DNA of 12,425 nucleotides from Chitinophagaceae bacterium (GTDB taxonomy: Bacteria; Bacteroidota; Bacteroidia; Chitinophagales; Chitinophagaceae): contig JAGKWS010000113.1 in NCBI GenBank assembly GCA_021151685.1, positions 1-12,425 on the forward strand, read 5' to 3'. Below the pieces are notes generated by a model, which searched no databases, was not told the DNA's origin, and saw nothing but the letters and a program-made list of their open reading frames with translations. The position numbers and the translations under genes were made by a program. Positions 1-7,970 of the stretch are shown here, piece after piece. How positions within the stretch are numbered: the stretch's first letter is position 1; each line of letters starts with the position of its first letter.

Positions 1-1
1 A

Positions 2-484
2 CGGGATTCCGTCGGGGCGGGTTCGGGGGATAGCCGGGATATTCATTTGAGTGCCTTACTGAGATGTGGGGCTCTTTTTGTGTGTTGCAAAAAATGGATA
101 GTGCCATTAGCGGTTGTGCTTTTTGCTGCTTTTTGTATAGATTTGGCATTGATGAGCCAACCCGATATACACAGCACCTTGGTGAAGTTTGCCAATCTTA
201 CATTTGACTTTGAAAAGAAATTGCAGATTGGCCAGCCCGCTGCTTCCTATAAACGTATTTGCGATAAGTTGAAGAACACATTGACTGATGCGGGCATCTT
301 GGTTATCAATCCGCTGGGCGAAGTATATGTGCCTACCCGTACCGATGTAGAGGCGAATATTGTAGGAGAGGGTGGTGGTAAGCTGCTAATAACCGAGGTA
401 CTGAAGCCTGTAGTGTATGCCAATATTGGTGGCGTGCGTGAGTTGTTGCAGCGTGGTGTGGTTATTGTTTCTGTAACGTCCTGA
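2..484 (+). CDS. Membrane-anchored GrpE-like protein, 5' end cut by window
   Basis: The reading frame is open to the left edge with no ATG in the visible start, so this is taken as the 3' part of a longer gene. A TTG at 47 could serve as a start but has no clear ribosome-binding site. The visible protein begins with a Gly/Ser/Asp-rich stretch, then one hydrophobic segment (WIVPLAVVLFAAFCIDLAL, encoded around 95-153), a likely membrane anchor. The last 70 or so residues resemble the C-terminal beta domain of GrpE, the nucleotide exchange factor of Hsp70: a 'GILVINPLGEVYVP' segment where GrpE has 'GVEVI..G..FDP', and a final 'G(V)RELLQRGVVIVSV' strand where GrpE has 'LRPA.V.V'. The gene ends 14 bases before the Hsp70-family gene, so the two are probably one operon. 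GrpE is normally soluble, so the membrane segment is unusual. The GrpE assignment is by eye and moderately sure; the coding status is sure. Confidence 0.7.
   Translation, partial: RDSVGAGSGDSRDIHLSALLRCGALFVCCKKWIVPLAVVLFAAFCIDLALMSQPDIHSTLVKFANLTFDFEKKLQIGQPAASYKRICDKLKNTLTDAGILVINPLGEVYVPTRTDVEANIVGEGGGKLLITEVLKPVVYANIGGVRELLQRGVVIVSVTS
14..38 (+). other. Possible G-quadruplex motif
   Basis: Four runs of three or more G (14-17, 19-21, 25-29, 36-38) are separated by loops of 1, 3 and 6 bases, which fits the canonical intramolecular G-quadruplex pattern. It lies on the coding strand of the partial GrpE-like gene, in a stretch much richer in G than the rest of the window. It may only reflect Gly-rich coding sequence. 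Confidence 0.4.
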
Positions 485-498
485 TGTTTTTTCTATAA

Positions 499-2991
499 AT
501 GGCACATACTATCAATTATGGCATAGACCTTGGTACCACCAATTCGCTGATTGCGTGTTGTACTAATGGAGAAGTGGAGGTTTTTCGTAATCCGTCGGGC
601 TTTCGTGAAACGCTGCCCAGTGTTGTGGGTTTCAGAAAAGAGCGTACGCTGGTTGGTGAAAAGGCTCGTGAATATTTGCTGAAGGACCCGGTAAATGTTT
701 TTTCATCTTTCAAAAGAAAGATGGGTACATCGGAAAGTTATTTCGTATCGAATATTGTTGATTTCAGAACACCGGTGCAGTTGAGTGCTATGGTACTGAA
801 AGAGCTGAGAAATTTTGTACGCACCAATGATTCCTTGCATAGTGTAGTGGTTACCATTCCGGCTTCTTTTGATACTGTGCAAAGCAATGCAACCCGAGAG
901 GCGGGATTAGTGGCAGGTTTCACAGAGGTAGTGCTGTTACAGGAGCCTATTGCAGCCAGTTTGGCTTTTGCCAATAAGGGTAATAGCCTTGGTAAGGATG
1001 GTAAGTGGCTCGTGTATGATTTGGGTGGTGGTACCTTCGATGTAGCACTTGTAGCATTTGCCGAAGGTGAGATGAAGGTGCTGGACCATGAAGGTGATAA
1101 CTATCTGGGAGGGGTAGACTTTGACAGCCTGATACTGGAAGACATAGTTGTGCCCTATGTAGAGACTTTGGGCGTTTTTGCCGAGTTACTGCATTCCTTA
1201 AAGAGTGGTAGTGGCAGTAGAAATGCACTATATGTGGCACTTTTGTATAAGGCCGAGGAAGTGAAAATTTCGCTTTCTTCATCAGAATCGGTAGATGTAG
1301 AGTTTGAAATTACTGACGACCTCAATCAGCCGTTGGATGTATTTCTCACAATTACACGCGATGAGTTAAATGCGGTGATTGAGCCTCGAATAAGGGAAAC
1401 TATGGCATTGGCATCGGCTATGCTGGTACGTAATAATGTTACCGGTGGTAGCCTGCGGGAGGTAATATTGATAGGTGGCAGTACCTACATACCGTTGGTA
1501 CGCCAGTTATTGGCAACAGAGCTGAACCTTACAGTCAATGTATCGGTAGACCCTACTACTGCGGTAGCGGTAGGTGCTGCGTGGTTTGCAAGTTCCCGAT
1601 CGGCTACGGCTCTTCCTGATGGTGACAATGCGGCTGTAGTAGGTAGACGGGAACATGATATTTCGCTGAAAACTGCTTACCGAAAGAACTCGAATGATGC
1701 CGAAGAATACTTCACGGCTATGGTCTCTGGTAGTTTTCAGGGAATGTATTACCGAATTACCCGAAGTGATGGTGGGTTTGATAGTGGTCTTAAGGTATTA
1801 AATACCCGTATCAGTGAAATGCTGATATTGTTACCAGATAGTGTCAATGAATTTACAATACGAGTGTATGATGCTAACCAATTGTTGGTAGATATTTCGT
1901 TTCCTCTAATTGTGATAGTGCGGGGTAAATACAGCATTTATGGGCAGCCACTGCCATCTGATATATGTATTGAAGTAGATGATAATGCTACGAATACTAC
2001 CTATTTGGAGGTTATATTTGAGAAGAATGAGATATTACCACTTCGTAAAACTATTACCAAAACACTGAGCCGCACTATTGTAAAAGGCACTGACGATCAG
2101 TTAGTTATTAACGTACTGGAGGGTAGCCGCTATGCCACAGCACAAACCAACCTGCCCATAGGCGTAATTGCTATAAAGGGAACCTCTATAGAACGAGATT
2201 TGATAAAGGGTAGTGATGTGGACCTGACTATTGAAATATCTGAAAACCGGGATATTACTATTAGTGCATGGGTGAGTATTACCGATACCGAGTACAAAGA
2301 GGTGTTCAGCCCATCGGTACGTTCTGTAAACATTGAAAGGCTGCAGGATGAGACCGATTATCTGATTCGGATAGGGCGAAGAAATTTGGAGCAAGCAGTA
2401 GAGACAGAAGATTTTGAAGGAAGTTCTCGTATACAAGATGCAATAGATGCGTTGCAGCGCATTGCCAAAAGGCTGATGCATATATCGGCAGATGATGTAA
2501 CAGACGAAAAATACAAGCTGGATGAGCAAAAGCGCAAGTTGGCAGCAACTATCAATGCTGTTTCTAAGGATTCGAGGTTGAGACAATTGCAGGAAGATTA
2601 TTTTGGATGGAAAGCACATACACAATCTATTTTATCTACACACGGCAGTGAGGCACTTAATATACGTTTCAAAAATCTTGTGCGCGATGAGGCCGAATTT
2701 TTGAAAGGAAGTGAAGCTATCATCAGACGTAAGATTGATGATATGCGGCAACTGACATGGGATATTCGCAAGCACGACCCCCAGTATGTGGCAGGTTTGT
2801 ATCTGCATTATGCACTTAAAGACCCTGTAGAATATACCGATGAAGAGATGGCCAAACAACTGGTAACGCGTGGCGACGCTGCGCTGGAAAGAGGCAATGT
2901 AGCCGAGTTACTGGAGGTCATTTACCGTCTGTACGACCTTTTGATTGACAAGGACGAAGATGAAGCAATGAAGGGTACAGGGCTTGCATAA
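499..2991 (+). CDS. Hsp70-family (DnaK-like) chaperone with an inserted beta-rich domain
   Basis: An ATP-dependent chaperone-type protein of 830 residues; DnaK is about 640. The nucleotide-binding domain (1-370) has the full motif set: phosphate-1 GIDLGTTNS (8-16), the catalytic-lysine region FKRKMGT (71-77), IPASF (120-124), QEPIAAS (148-154), phosphate-2 YDLGGGTFD (173-181), LGGVDFD (203-209) and adenosine motif LIGGSTYIP (324-332). D10, T13, K72, E149, D174 and T179 correspond to DnaK ATPase residues, so it should hydrolyse ATP. Residues about 371-485 are extra, largely beta-like sequence where DnaK has a short hydrophobic linker. A recognisable substrate-binding beta domain follows (about 486-615, with INVLEG at 537-542 and NLPIGVIAIKG at 551-561). 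A charged helical tail runs 616-830 and ends in a 'LVTRGDAALERGNVAELLEVIYRLYDLL' type region (788-815) that I recall from other non-housekeeping Hsp70 proteins. There is no signal peptide, so it is probably cytoplasmic. It sits in an operon behind a GrpE-like gene. Substrate unknown. Confidence 0.93.
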   Translation: MAHTINYGIDLGTTNSLIACCTNGEVEVFRNPSGFRETLPSVVGFRKERTLVGEKAREYLLKDPVNVFSSFKRKMGTSESYFVSNIVDFRTPVQLSAMVLKELRNFVRTNDSLHSVVVTIPASFDTVQSNATREAGLVAGFTEVVLLQEPIAASLAFANKGNSLGKDGKWLVYDLGGGTFDVALVAFAEGEMKVLDHEGDNYLGGVDFDSLILEDIVVPYVETLGVFAELLHSLKSGSGSRNALYVALLYKAEEVKISLSSSESVDVEFEITDDLNQPLDVFLTITRDELNAVIEPRIRETMALASAMLVRNNVTGGSLREVILIGGSTYIPLVRQLLATELNLTVNVSVDPTTAVAVGAAWFASSRSATALPDGDNAAVVGRREHDISLKTAYRKNSNDAEEYFTAMVSGSFQGMYYRITRSDGGFDSGLKVLNTRISEMLILLPDSVNEFTIRVYDANQLLVDISFPLIVIVRGKYSIYGQPLPSDICIEVDDNATNTTYLEVIFEKNEILPLRKTITKTLSRTIVKGTDDQLVINVLEGSRYATAQTNLPIGVIAIKGTSIERDLIKGSDVDLTIEISENRDITISAWVSITDTEYKEVFSPSVRSVNIERLQDETDYLIRIGRRNLEQAVETEDFEGSSRIQDAIDALQRIAKRLMHISADDVTDEKYKLDEQKRKLAATINAVSKDSRLRQLQEDYFGWKAHTQSILSTHGSEALNIRFKNLVRDEAEFLKGSEAIIRRKIDDMRQLTWDIRKHDPQYVAGLYLHYALKDPVEYTDEEMAKQLVTRGDAALERGNVAELLEVIYRLYDLLIDKDEDEAMKGTGLA

Positions 2992-3009
2992 CGGACATAA
3001 CAATACAGT

Positions 3010-3891
3010 TTAGTCGGCACAGGAGGCTATGCGCGTAAGCGCATATAAAACAAAGAGTGTTACTTTGAAAACCGTCCAGAAAGTTTCTTTGTTTTTGGCT
3101 CTCTTTTCGCTCCTTTGCAGCTTCAGCATTTCTGCTTCTTTGTCGGCAACTTGTCTTTGCAGGGTGTCGTTTACGGCAATAGATTTTGCATAGGCAATCA
3201 GTTCGAAGGCGCGTGTTTTTTGTCCCTTGTTGTATTCTGTTATAGATAGTTGCATTAATGCAAATGCGTAGTCATTCAGAATTTCGGAAAAACGAGCTGG
3301 TGGCAGATTGCACAGTAGCGTTATGAGGTCGTAATGTGTGTATTTTTCTATAAGTGTTTGTGCAGGGTACTGGGCTTGCAGCACATTTTCAAACTTCTGT
3401 GCTACGTCCTGAAGATATAGTTCTACTGCTGCCCATGCCTGCCATTCATCTTGCTCTGTCATTAGTTTTGGGTTCACCACAAGGGTATCGAACTCCAAAC
3501 GGTTAACAGTACGAAAGATGCGCAATGTAGCCTTTCTGAAAGCGAAGACGAAGAACGGACTTATCCATGCTATGAAGTCTTCGTTGCATTGTGTGGGCGA
3601 AAGCGAGAATTTTTGACCGGGTTTTATTTCGTGGTGCAACAGGAAGTGCATTAAAACCGAGTCTGTTGCTACCAATGCATGATACTCCAAATCGTTGGAA
3701 TGCTCCAGTTTATCAAATAGTTTCAATACATCATTGCGCGTAAGCTGGCTACCAGCTGCTTGTATTGTTGTATTGCCCGTCAGCTCAAATTCTGCCAGCA
3801 GTGCATGTTTGGCTATTTTCAGTTCGCGGGGTGTTACGCCAAAATTTATGCCTTCTGGCAGCAAACTTAGCGGGGAATAGTATTGGGTCAT
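3010..3891 (-). CDS. Tail-anchored protein of unknown function
   Basis: A complete 293-residue protein that I do not recognise. The N-terminal half is mostly helical in character, with 'PRELKIAKHALLAEFEL' (21-37) and 'LTRNDVLKLFDKL' (50-62), followed by an aromatic-rich segment 'FIAWISPFFVFAF' (106-118). A charged, possibly coiled stretch (243-268, rich in K, R, E, Q) leads straight into one hydrophobic segment, FWTVFKVTLFVLYALTRIA (271-289), with only four residues after it. That is the layout of a tail-anchored inner-membrane protein with a cytoplasmic body. It has no J-domain HPD motif and no enzyme signature I can see. It converges on the Hsp70-family gene with an 18-base gap and shares a theme of membrane anchoring with the GrpE-like protein, so a role in the same system is possible but unproven. 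The start is the only Met near the 5' end. Confidence 0.88.
   Translation of the reverse strand: MTQYYSPLSLLPEGINFGVTPRELKIAKHALLAEFELTGNTTIQAAGSQLTRNDVLKLFDKLEHSNDLEYHALVATDSVLMHFLLHHEIKPGQKFSLSPTQCNEDFIAWISPFFVFAFRKATLRIFRTVNRLEFDTLVVNPKLMTEQDEWQAWAAVELYLQDVAQKFENVLQAQYPAQTLIEKYTHYDLITLLCNLPPARFSEILNDYAFALMQLSITEYNKGQKTRAFELIAYAKSIAVNDTLQRQVADKEAEMLKLQRSEKRAKNKETFWTVFKVTLFVLYALTRIASCAD
3028..3045. other. Small perfect hairpin after the Hsp70 stop
   Basis: TATGCGC (3028-3034) and GCGCATA (3039-3045) form a 7-base-pair stem with a GTAA loop, a GNRA tetraloop in a plus-strand RNA. It begins 36 bases after the Hsp70 stop and lies inside the last codons of the convergent tail-anchored gene. No T tract follows on the plus strand, so it is not a classical terminator, though it could end or protect the hsp70 mRNA. 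It may be chance. Confidence 0.35.
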
Positions 3892-4225
3892 TATTAATTG
3901 TAAATGTAGTAAATGTGTGTTTGTAATGCCTGATGCTGTTGGCAGAATTTTATGAAAGGGTTCATGCTCATGTTTCGTTTTTCACTGCTATATACTCATG
4001 TGGGTAAACAATACAGAGAAATTTATGCGCCGGCATTTAACTGTTGTTTTGTAAAAAAAAATTTGTTAGCACAATGCTATGGCTGCTTTGCTAATTTGTA
4101 GCGTATTGGTTTATAGGCCGCCATTGTTGTGGTTGTCAACTCTATGTTTTGCTATGTCTTTAGCTTATAGAGGTATGTACATTCGTCTTTGTAAAACGCC
4201 TACTTTTGGTCAGATTTCCTGAACC
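3892..4225. other. Divergent intergenic region, 334 bases
   Basis: No convincing gene is present on either strand. The region separates the tail-anchored gene (reading left) from the RND permease (reading right) and should hold promoters for both. It contains a run of nine A (4053-4061) and a good -7 element for the permease (4201-4208). Towards the left gene only a partial -7 match is seen (TACATTTA on the minus strand, 3901-3908), nine bases from the start codon, which is weak. No recognisable operator palindrome was found. Confidence 0.6.
4201..4208 (+). promoter_or_regulatory. Candidate Bacteroidota -7 promoter element of the RND gene
   Basis: TACTTTTG matches the TAnnTTTG -7 consensus of Bacteroidota exactly and ends 17 bases before the permease ATG. 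No TTTG -33 element is seen 19-21 bases upstream. The transcript leader would be very short. Confidence 0.4.
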
Positions 4226-7200
4226 ATGAGTCTACCTTCATTGTCTTTGCGGCGGCCTGTTTTGGCTATTGTGCTCAACATTATAATAGTAGTATTTGGG
4301 GCCATAGGTTTCAAGATGTTGGGTGTGCGTGACTTTCCGTCTATAGATCCGCCCATCATCAATGTAAAAACAACTTATGCCGGTGCCAACCCAGATGTAA
4401 TAGAATCGCAAATAACCGAGCCATTAGAAAAGTCTATCAACGGTATTGCGGGTGTAAAAAACATCTCTTCTACCAGCTTGCAGGGTACCAGCAGCATTAG
4501 TGTTGAGTTCGATTTATCGGTAGACTTAGAGGCTGCAGCCAATGATGTACGCGACAAGGTGTCGCAAGCCATAAAAAGTTTGCCACAAAATATTGACGGG
4601 CCACCTGTAGTGGCCAAGTCTGATGCCAGTAGCTCGCCCATTATTTCTATGACGGTACAAAGCATGACACGCAACCCCATGCAGCTTACCGACTATGCCG
4701 AAAATGTGCTGCTGGAGCGGTTGCAAACCATACCGGGGGTGAGCAGTATACAGGTGTGGGGGCAAAAGTCATACGCCATGCGCCTTTGGCTGGACCCGTT
4801 GAAGATGGCTGCTTACAAGGTAACATTTGCTGATGTGCAAGCTGCGCTGGACAAGCAAAACGTAGAGCTGCCTGCCGGTAAAATATCGGGCTCTGGTACA
4901 GAGCTGGCCGTGCGTACACTGGGGCGTTTGTTTACAGAAGATGATTTCAATAACCTGATAATTAAAAATGTAGATAGTGCCGACATACACCTGCGTGATG
5001 TGGGTGAGGCTGTGTTGGGTGCCGCCAATGAAGAAACGCAATTGAAGGAAAGTGGTGTGCCCATGGTAGCGTTGGCCATTATCCCACAGCCAGGGTCGAA
5101 CTATGTAGCAATTGCCGAGGAGTTTTATAAACGATACGAGCAAATAAAGCGTGAACTACCTGCCGATTTTAAGGTAGATATTGCACTGGACACCACTACA
5201 TTCATCAAAAAGTCTATTACCGAGGTTGAGGAAACTTTGCTTATTGCATTCCTGCTGGTAATAGTTATCATTTACCTATTCTTCCGCGATTGGTTGATTG
5301 CCTTCCGCCCCCTCATCGATATTCCGGTAAGTCTGATTGGGGCGTTCTTTATCATGTACATTATGGGCTTCACGGTCAATATACTTAGCCTGTTGGCTAT
5401 AGTACTGGCCACTGGCCTTGTTGTAGATGATGGTATTGTAGTTACCGAAAACATCTTCAGAAAGATAGAGCAGGGTATGGATAAACACCGGGCCGCCAAA
5501 GAGGGTAGCGAGGAGATTTATTTTGCTGTTATCTCTACCTCCATAACGCTGGCAGTGGTATTCTTGCCTATCATATTTTTGCAGGGGTTTACAGGTCGTT
5601 TGTTTCGAGAGTTTGGTATAGTGGTGGCTGGGGCTGTATTGCTTTCGGCCTTTGTATCGCTTACCCTTACGCCGGTGCTTAATGTAATAATGACGCGCGA
5701 TGTGCATAAACCTTCGCGTTTCTATACCGCTTCAGAGCCTTTCTTTTTGTGGATGGAGCGTAGTTACCGTAATGGCCTTATTTGGATAATGAAGAAACGC
5801 TGGGTGGCACTTACCGGCGTGGTAGCATGTTTTGCAATAATATGGTTTATAGGGCGTACGTTGCAAAGCGAGCTGGCACCTATGGAAGACCGAAGCCGCT
5901 TCCGCCTGCAAGTATCGGCACCGGAAGGTACCTCTTACGATGCCATGGATAACTACATGGATCAACTGGTAACCGTATTGATGGACAATGTACCCGAAAA
6001 GCAGGTAGTACTGTCTATTACTGCACCGGGGTTCTCTAATGGTACTGTCAATTCTGGCATGGCCAATGTGCGCCTTTCAGAGCCGCAGGACCGCAGCCGT
6101 TCTCAGTCTGATATTGTGCAATCGCTGGGCAAGCAGTTGCAGCAAAAGAACTTTGGTAAGGCGTTCCCCATACAAGAGCAGACTATCTCGGTAAAGCGTA
6201 GTGGAAGTTCCTTCCCTGTAGTATTTGTGTTGCAAAACATCGATTTTTCAAAACTGCAAAAAGTGTTGCCCCGCTTTCTGGACGAAGCCAATGCTAACAA
6301 AACGTTTCAGGGAGTAGATGTTGATTTGAAATTCAATAAGCCAGAATTGTCTGTGAATATAGACCGGGCAAAGGCATCAGATTTGGGTATTTCTATCAGC
6401 GATATTTCGCAGACACTACAGTTTGCACTCTCTAATGGCCGTATGGGCTATTTTACGATGAGTGGTAAGCAATATCAGGTAATTGGGCAGGTATTTCGGA
6501 ACAATAGGGATGAGCCGGTAGACCTTGCTCAGTATTATGTACGTAGCCGTAGCGGCGAGTTATTATCTTTGGATAATCTGGTAACTCTTACCGAGTCTAC
6601 CAGCCCCTCTCAGATTTTCCATTACAATCGTTACAAGTCGGCCACATTATCGGCCAATCTTGCAGATGGTAAAACAATTGGAGATGGTATTGCTGCAATG
6701 GATGCTATCTATAAAAAACTAACAGATGACAAGGTGATTGATGATAGTTTCAGTTATAGTTTAGCAGGTGCATCGCAAGATTATGCCGAAAGTTCATCCA
6801 ATACGTCTTTTGCCTTTCTGCTGGCTTTGGTACTTATATATCTTATTCTTGCTGCCCAGTTCGATAGCTTTGTAGATCCGCTGATTATCATGCTCACCGT
6901 GCCGCTGGCATTGGCAGGAGCAGTACTTACGTTGTGGTACTTTGGGCAAACGCTCAATATTTTCTCGCAGATAGGTATGATAATGCTTATTGGTTTGGTG
7001 ACTAAGAACGGTATTTTGATTGTAGAGTACGCCAACAATTTGAGGGAAAAAGGCGCCAGCATTGCCGATGCGGCAATTGAAGGTGCTACCCTGCGTATGC
7101 GCCCAATACTTATGACAAGCCTGGCAATGGTGTTTGGGGCGGTACCCATTGCATTGTCTTTGGGGGCAGCGTCTACCAGCCGCAAGCCGTTGGGGCTGGT

Positions 7201-7327
7201 GATAGTGGGTGGGGTTATGTTCTCGCTTGTGTTGTCTTTGTATATTATTCCGGTTATTTACTCTTATTTGTCGCGTCGCAAACCACATACCGATGCCTTG
7301 CCAGAGCCCACCCGACTATCGGAGTAG
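4226..7327 (+). CDS. RND efflux pump permease (AcrB/HAE1 type)
   Basis: An inner-membrane, proton-driven exporter subunit of 1033 residues, the usual length of AcrB-family permeases. It starts with the typical N-terminus 'LSLRRPVLAIVLNIIIVVFG' as the first membrane helix, followed by a large periplasmic porter domain (about 33-333). Helices 2-6 span about 335-485, then a connecting loop, a second periplasmic domain (about 545-855), and the last five helices (about 860-1015). The proton-relay residues are present: D401 and D402 in 'GLVVDDGIVVTENI', K927 in 'GLVTKNGILIVEYAN' and R959 in 'RMRPILMTS', matching AcrB D407, D408, K940 and R971. The substrate cannot be read from sequence; drugs, detergents or lipids are typical of the HAE1 group. 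Such permeases normally work with a periplasmic adaptor and a TolC-like channel, usually encoded next door. Neither is here, since both flanking genes read toward or away on the other strand. It appears to be transcribed alone. Confidence 0.96.
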   Translation: MSLPSLSLRRPVLAIVLNIIIVVFGAIGFKMLGVRDFPSIDPPIINVKTTYAGANPDVIESQITEPLEKSINGIAGVKNISSTSLQGTSSISVEFDLSVDLEAAANDVRDKVSQAIKSLPQNIDGPPVVAKSDASSSPIISMTVQSMTRNPMQLTDYAENVLLERLQTIPGVSSIQVWGQKSYAMRLWLDPLKMAAYKVTFADVQAALDKQNVELPAGKISGSGTELAVRTLGRLFTEDDFNNLIIKNVDSADIHLRDVGEAVLGAANEETQLKESGVPMVALAIIPQPGSNYVAIAEEFYKRYEQIKRELPADFKVDIALDTTTFIKKSITEVEETLLIAFLLVIVIIYLFFRDWLIAFRPLIDIPVSLIGAFFIMYIMGFTVNILSLLAIVLATGLVVDDGIVVTENIFRKIEQGMDKHRAAKEGSEEIYFAVISTSITLAVVFLPIIFLQGFTGRLFREFGIVVAGAVLLSAFVSLTLTPVLNVIMTRDVHKPSRFYTASEPFFLWMERSYRNGLIWIMKKRWVALTGVVACFAIIWFIGRTLQSELAPMEDRSRFRLQVSAPEGTSYDAMDNYMDQLVTVLMDNVPEKQVVLSITAPGFSNGTVNSGMANVRLSEPQDRSRSQSDIVQSLGKQLQQKNFGKAFPIQEQTISVKRSGSSFPVVFVLQNIDFSKLQKVLPRFLDEANANKTFQGVDVDLKFNKPELSVNIDRAKASDLGISISDISQTLQFALSNGRMGYFTMSGKQYQVIGQVFRNNRDEPVDLAQYYVRSRSGELLSLDNLVTLTESTSPSQIFHYNRYKSATLSANLADGKTIGDGIAAMDAIYKKLTDDKVIDDSFSYSLAGASQDYAESSSNTSFAFLLALVLIYLILAAQFDSFVDPLIIMLTVPLALAGAVLTLWYFGQTLNIFSQIGMIMLIGLVTKNGILIVEYANNLREKGASIADAAIEGATLRMRPILMTSLAMVFGAVPIALSLGAASTSRKPLGLVIVGGVMFSLVLSLYIIPVIYSYLSRRKPHTDALPEPTRLSE

Positions 7328-7382
7328 GGTAGTAGCATACCCCAACATAATTGTGCAGCCCGTGGGCAGGCTACTATAAAAC

Positions 7383-7409
7383 GAAACCAGACCTTATTGG
7401 TCTGGTTTC
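7383..7409. terminator. Bidirectional hairpin terminator between convergent genes
   Basis: GAAACCAGACC (7383-7393) and GGTCTGGTTTC (7399-7409) form a perfect 11-base-pair stem with a 5-base loop. It lies between the ends of the RND gene (plus) and the lipoprotein gene (minus). On the minus strand it is followed by GTTTTATAG, a modest T-rich tract; on the plus strand by AGTTGTTTTAG. The stop codon of the lipoprotein gene falls in the loop, so one arm of the stem is coding sequence. Confidence 0.75.
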
Positions 7410-7945
7410 AGTTGTTTTAGTGTTAGTATAGCTTGTTTCAGCATTTCGGTTTGGGTATCCTTGAATTCGGTACTGTTGGTAGGTATGTCTCTGCCATTTT
7501 TTGTGGTCCACTTTACCAGCTTGTTATCATCGAAGTAGTATTTATTCACTACCAATTCGGTCTTACTGTCGTCGTACCATACACTATCGCCGGCAGCCCT
7601 TGCCACGTCTTCGGTATAGGTATTGGGCTTGTTGTAGAGGTATAATTGTTCTTCTATAAGAATGAGCATACCATCATCGAAATAAAAGTCGCGAAATACA
7701 CGGCGTTTTTCACCAAAGTTTTGGCTACTCATTTTGTAGGGTTGTTTACCATCAAAGTAGCCCAGTAAGGCACCGGGTTCTTTCGATATGGCATCCTGAG
7801 TTTCTATAAGTTCATAGTCTTTCAGTTTATCGTTTATAGCTGTTTTTTCCGCCCTTATAGCAGCTATCATATCGCCATGCTTCTTTTTGCAGCCACCAAC
7901 TGTTACCGTCAGGGCTACTATCGGTATCCATAAAAGATGTTTCAT
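7394..7945 (-). CDS. Small lipoprotein of unknown function, downstream of ftsE
   Basis: The protein is 183 residues from the chosen ATG at 7945. That start gives a standard lipoprotein signal: MKH, a hydrophobic core LLWIPIVALTVT, then VGGC with Cys19 as the lipidation site, followed by KKK. Another ATG at 7960 (five residues longer) begins 10 bases after the ftsE stop and is possible; the frame opens further upstream but overlaps ftsE. The mature part is charged and carries related motifs, GYFDGKQ (about 62), FYFDDGMLI (87-95) and YYFDDNKLV (136-144), suggesting a short beta repeat as seen in many Bacteroidota lipoproteins. I do not recognise the family. The close spacing to ftsE implies one transcript. 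A link to FtsE function or the cell envelope is only suggested by position. Confidence 0.85.
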   Translation of the reverse strand: MKHLLWIPIVALTVTVGGCKKKHGDMIAAIRAEKTAINDKLKDYELIETQDAISKEPGALLGYFDGKQPYKMSSQNFGEKRRVFRDFYFDDGMLILIEEQLYLYNKPNTYTEDVARAAGDSVWYDDSKTELVVNKYYFDDNKLVKWTTKNGRDIPTNSTEFKDTQTEMLKQAILTLKQLKPDQ

Positions 7946-7970
7946 GCTCTTGCTTGCCATTTGGTATACA

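Noticed and set aside
2101..2625. Open frame of 174 codons on the minus strand
   Set aside because: It is antisense to the Hsp70 gene, whose motifs are continuous through the region; the translated product has no recognisable domain.
3010..3891. The tail-anchored protein as a DnaJ-type co-chaperone
   Set aside because: No HPD motif or J-domain helix pattern is visible, so the assignment would rest only on proximity to Hsp70.
4066..4094. TTAGCA...TGCTAA inverted repeat upstream of the RND gene, considered as an operator
   Set aside because: Only six bases pair, with a 17-base gap in AT-rich sequence; this is expected by chance.
6781..7288. Two overlapping minus-strand open frames (134 and 164 codons)
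   Set aside because: Both lie antisense to the membrane helices of the RND permease and overlap each other; neither resembles a protein family.
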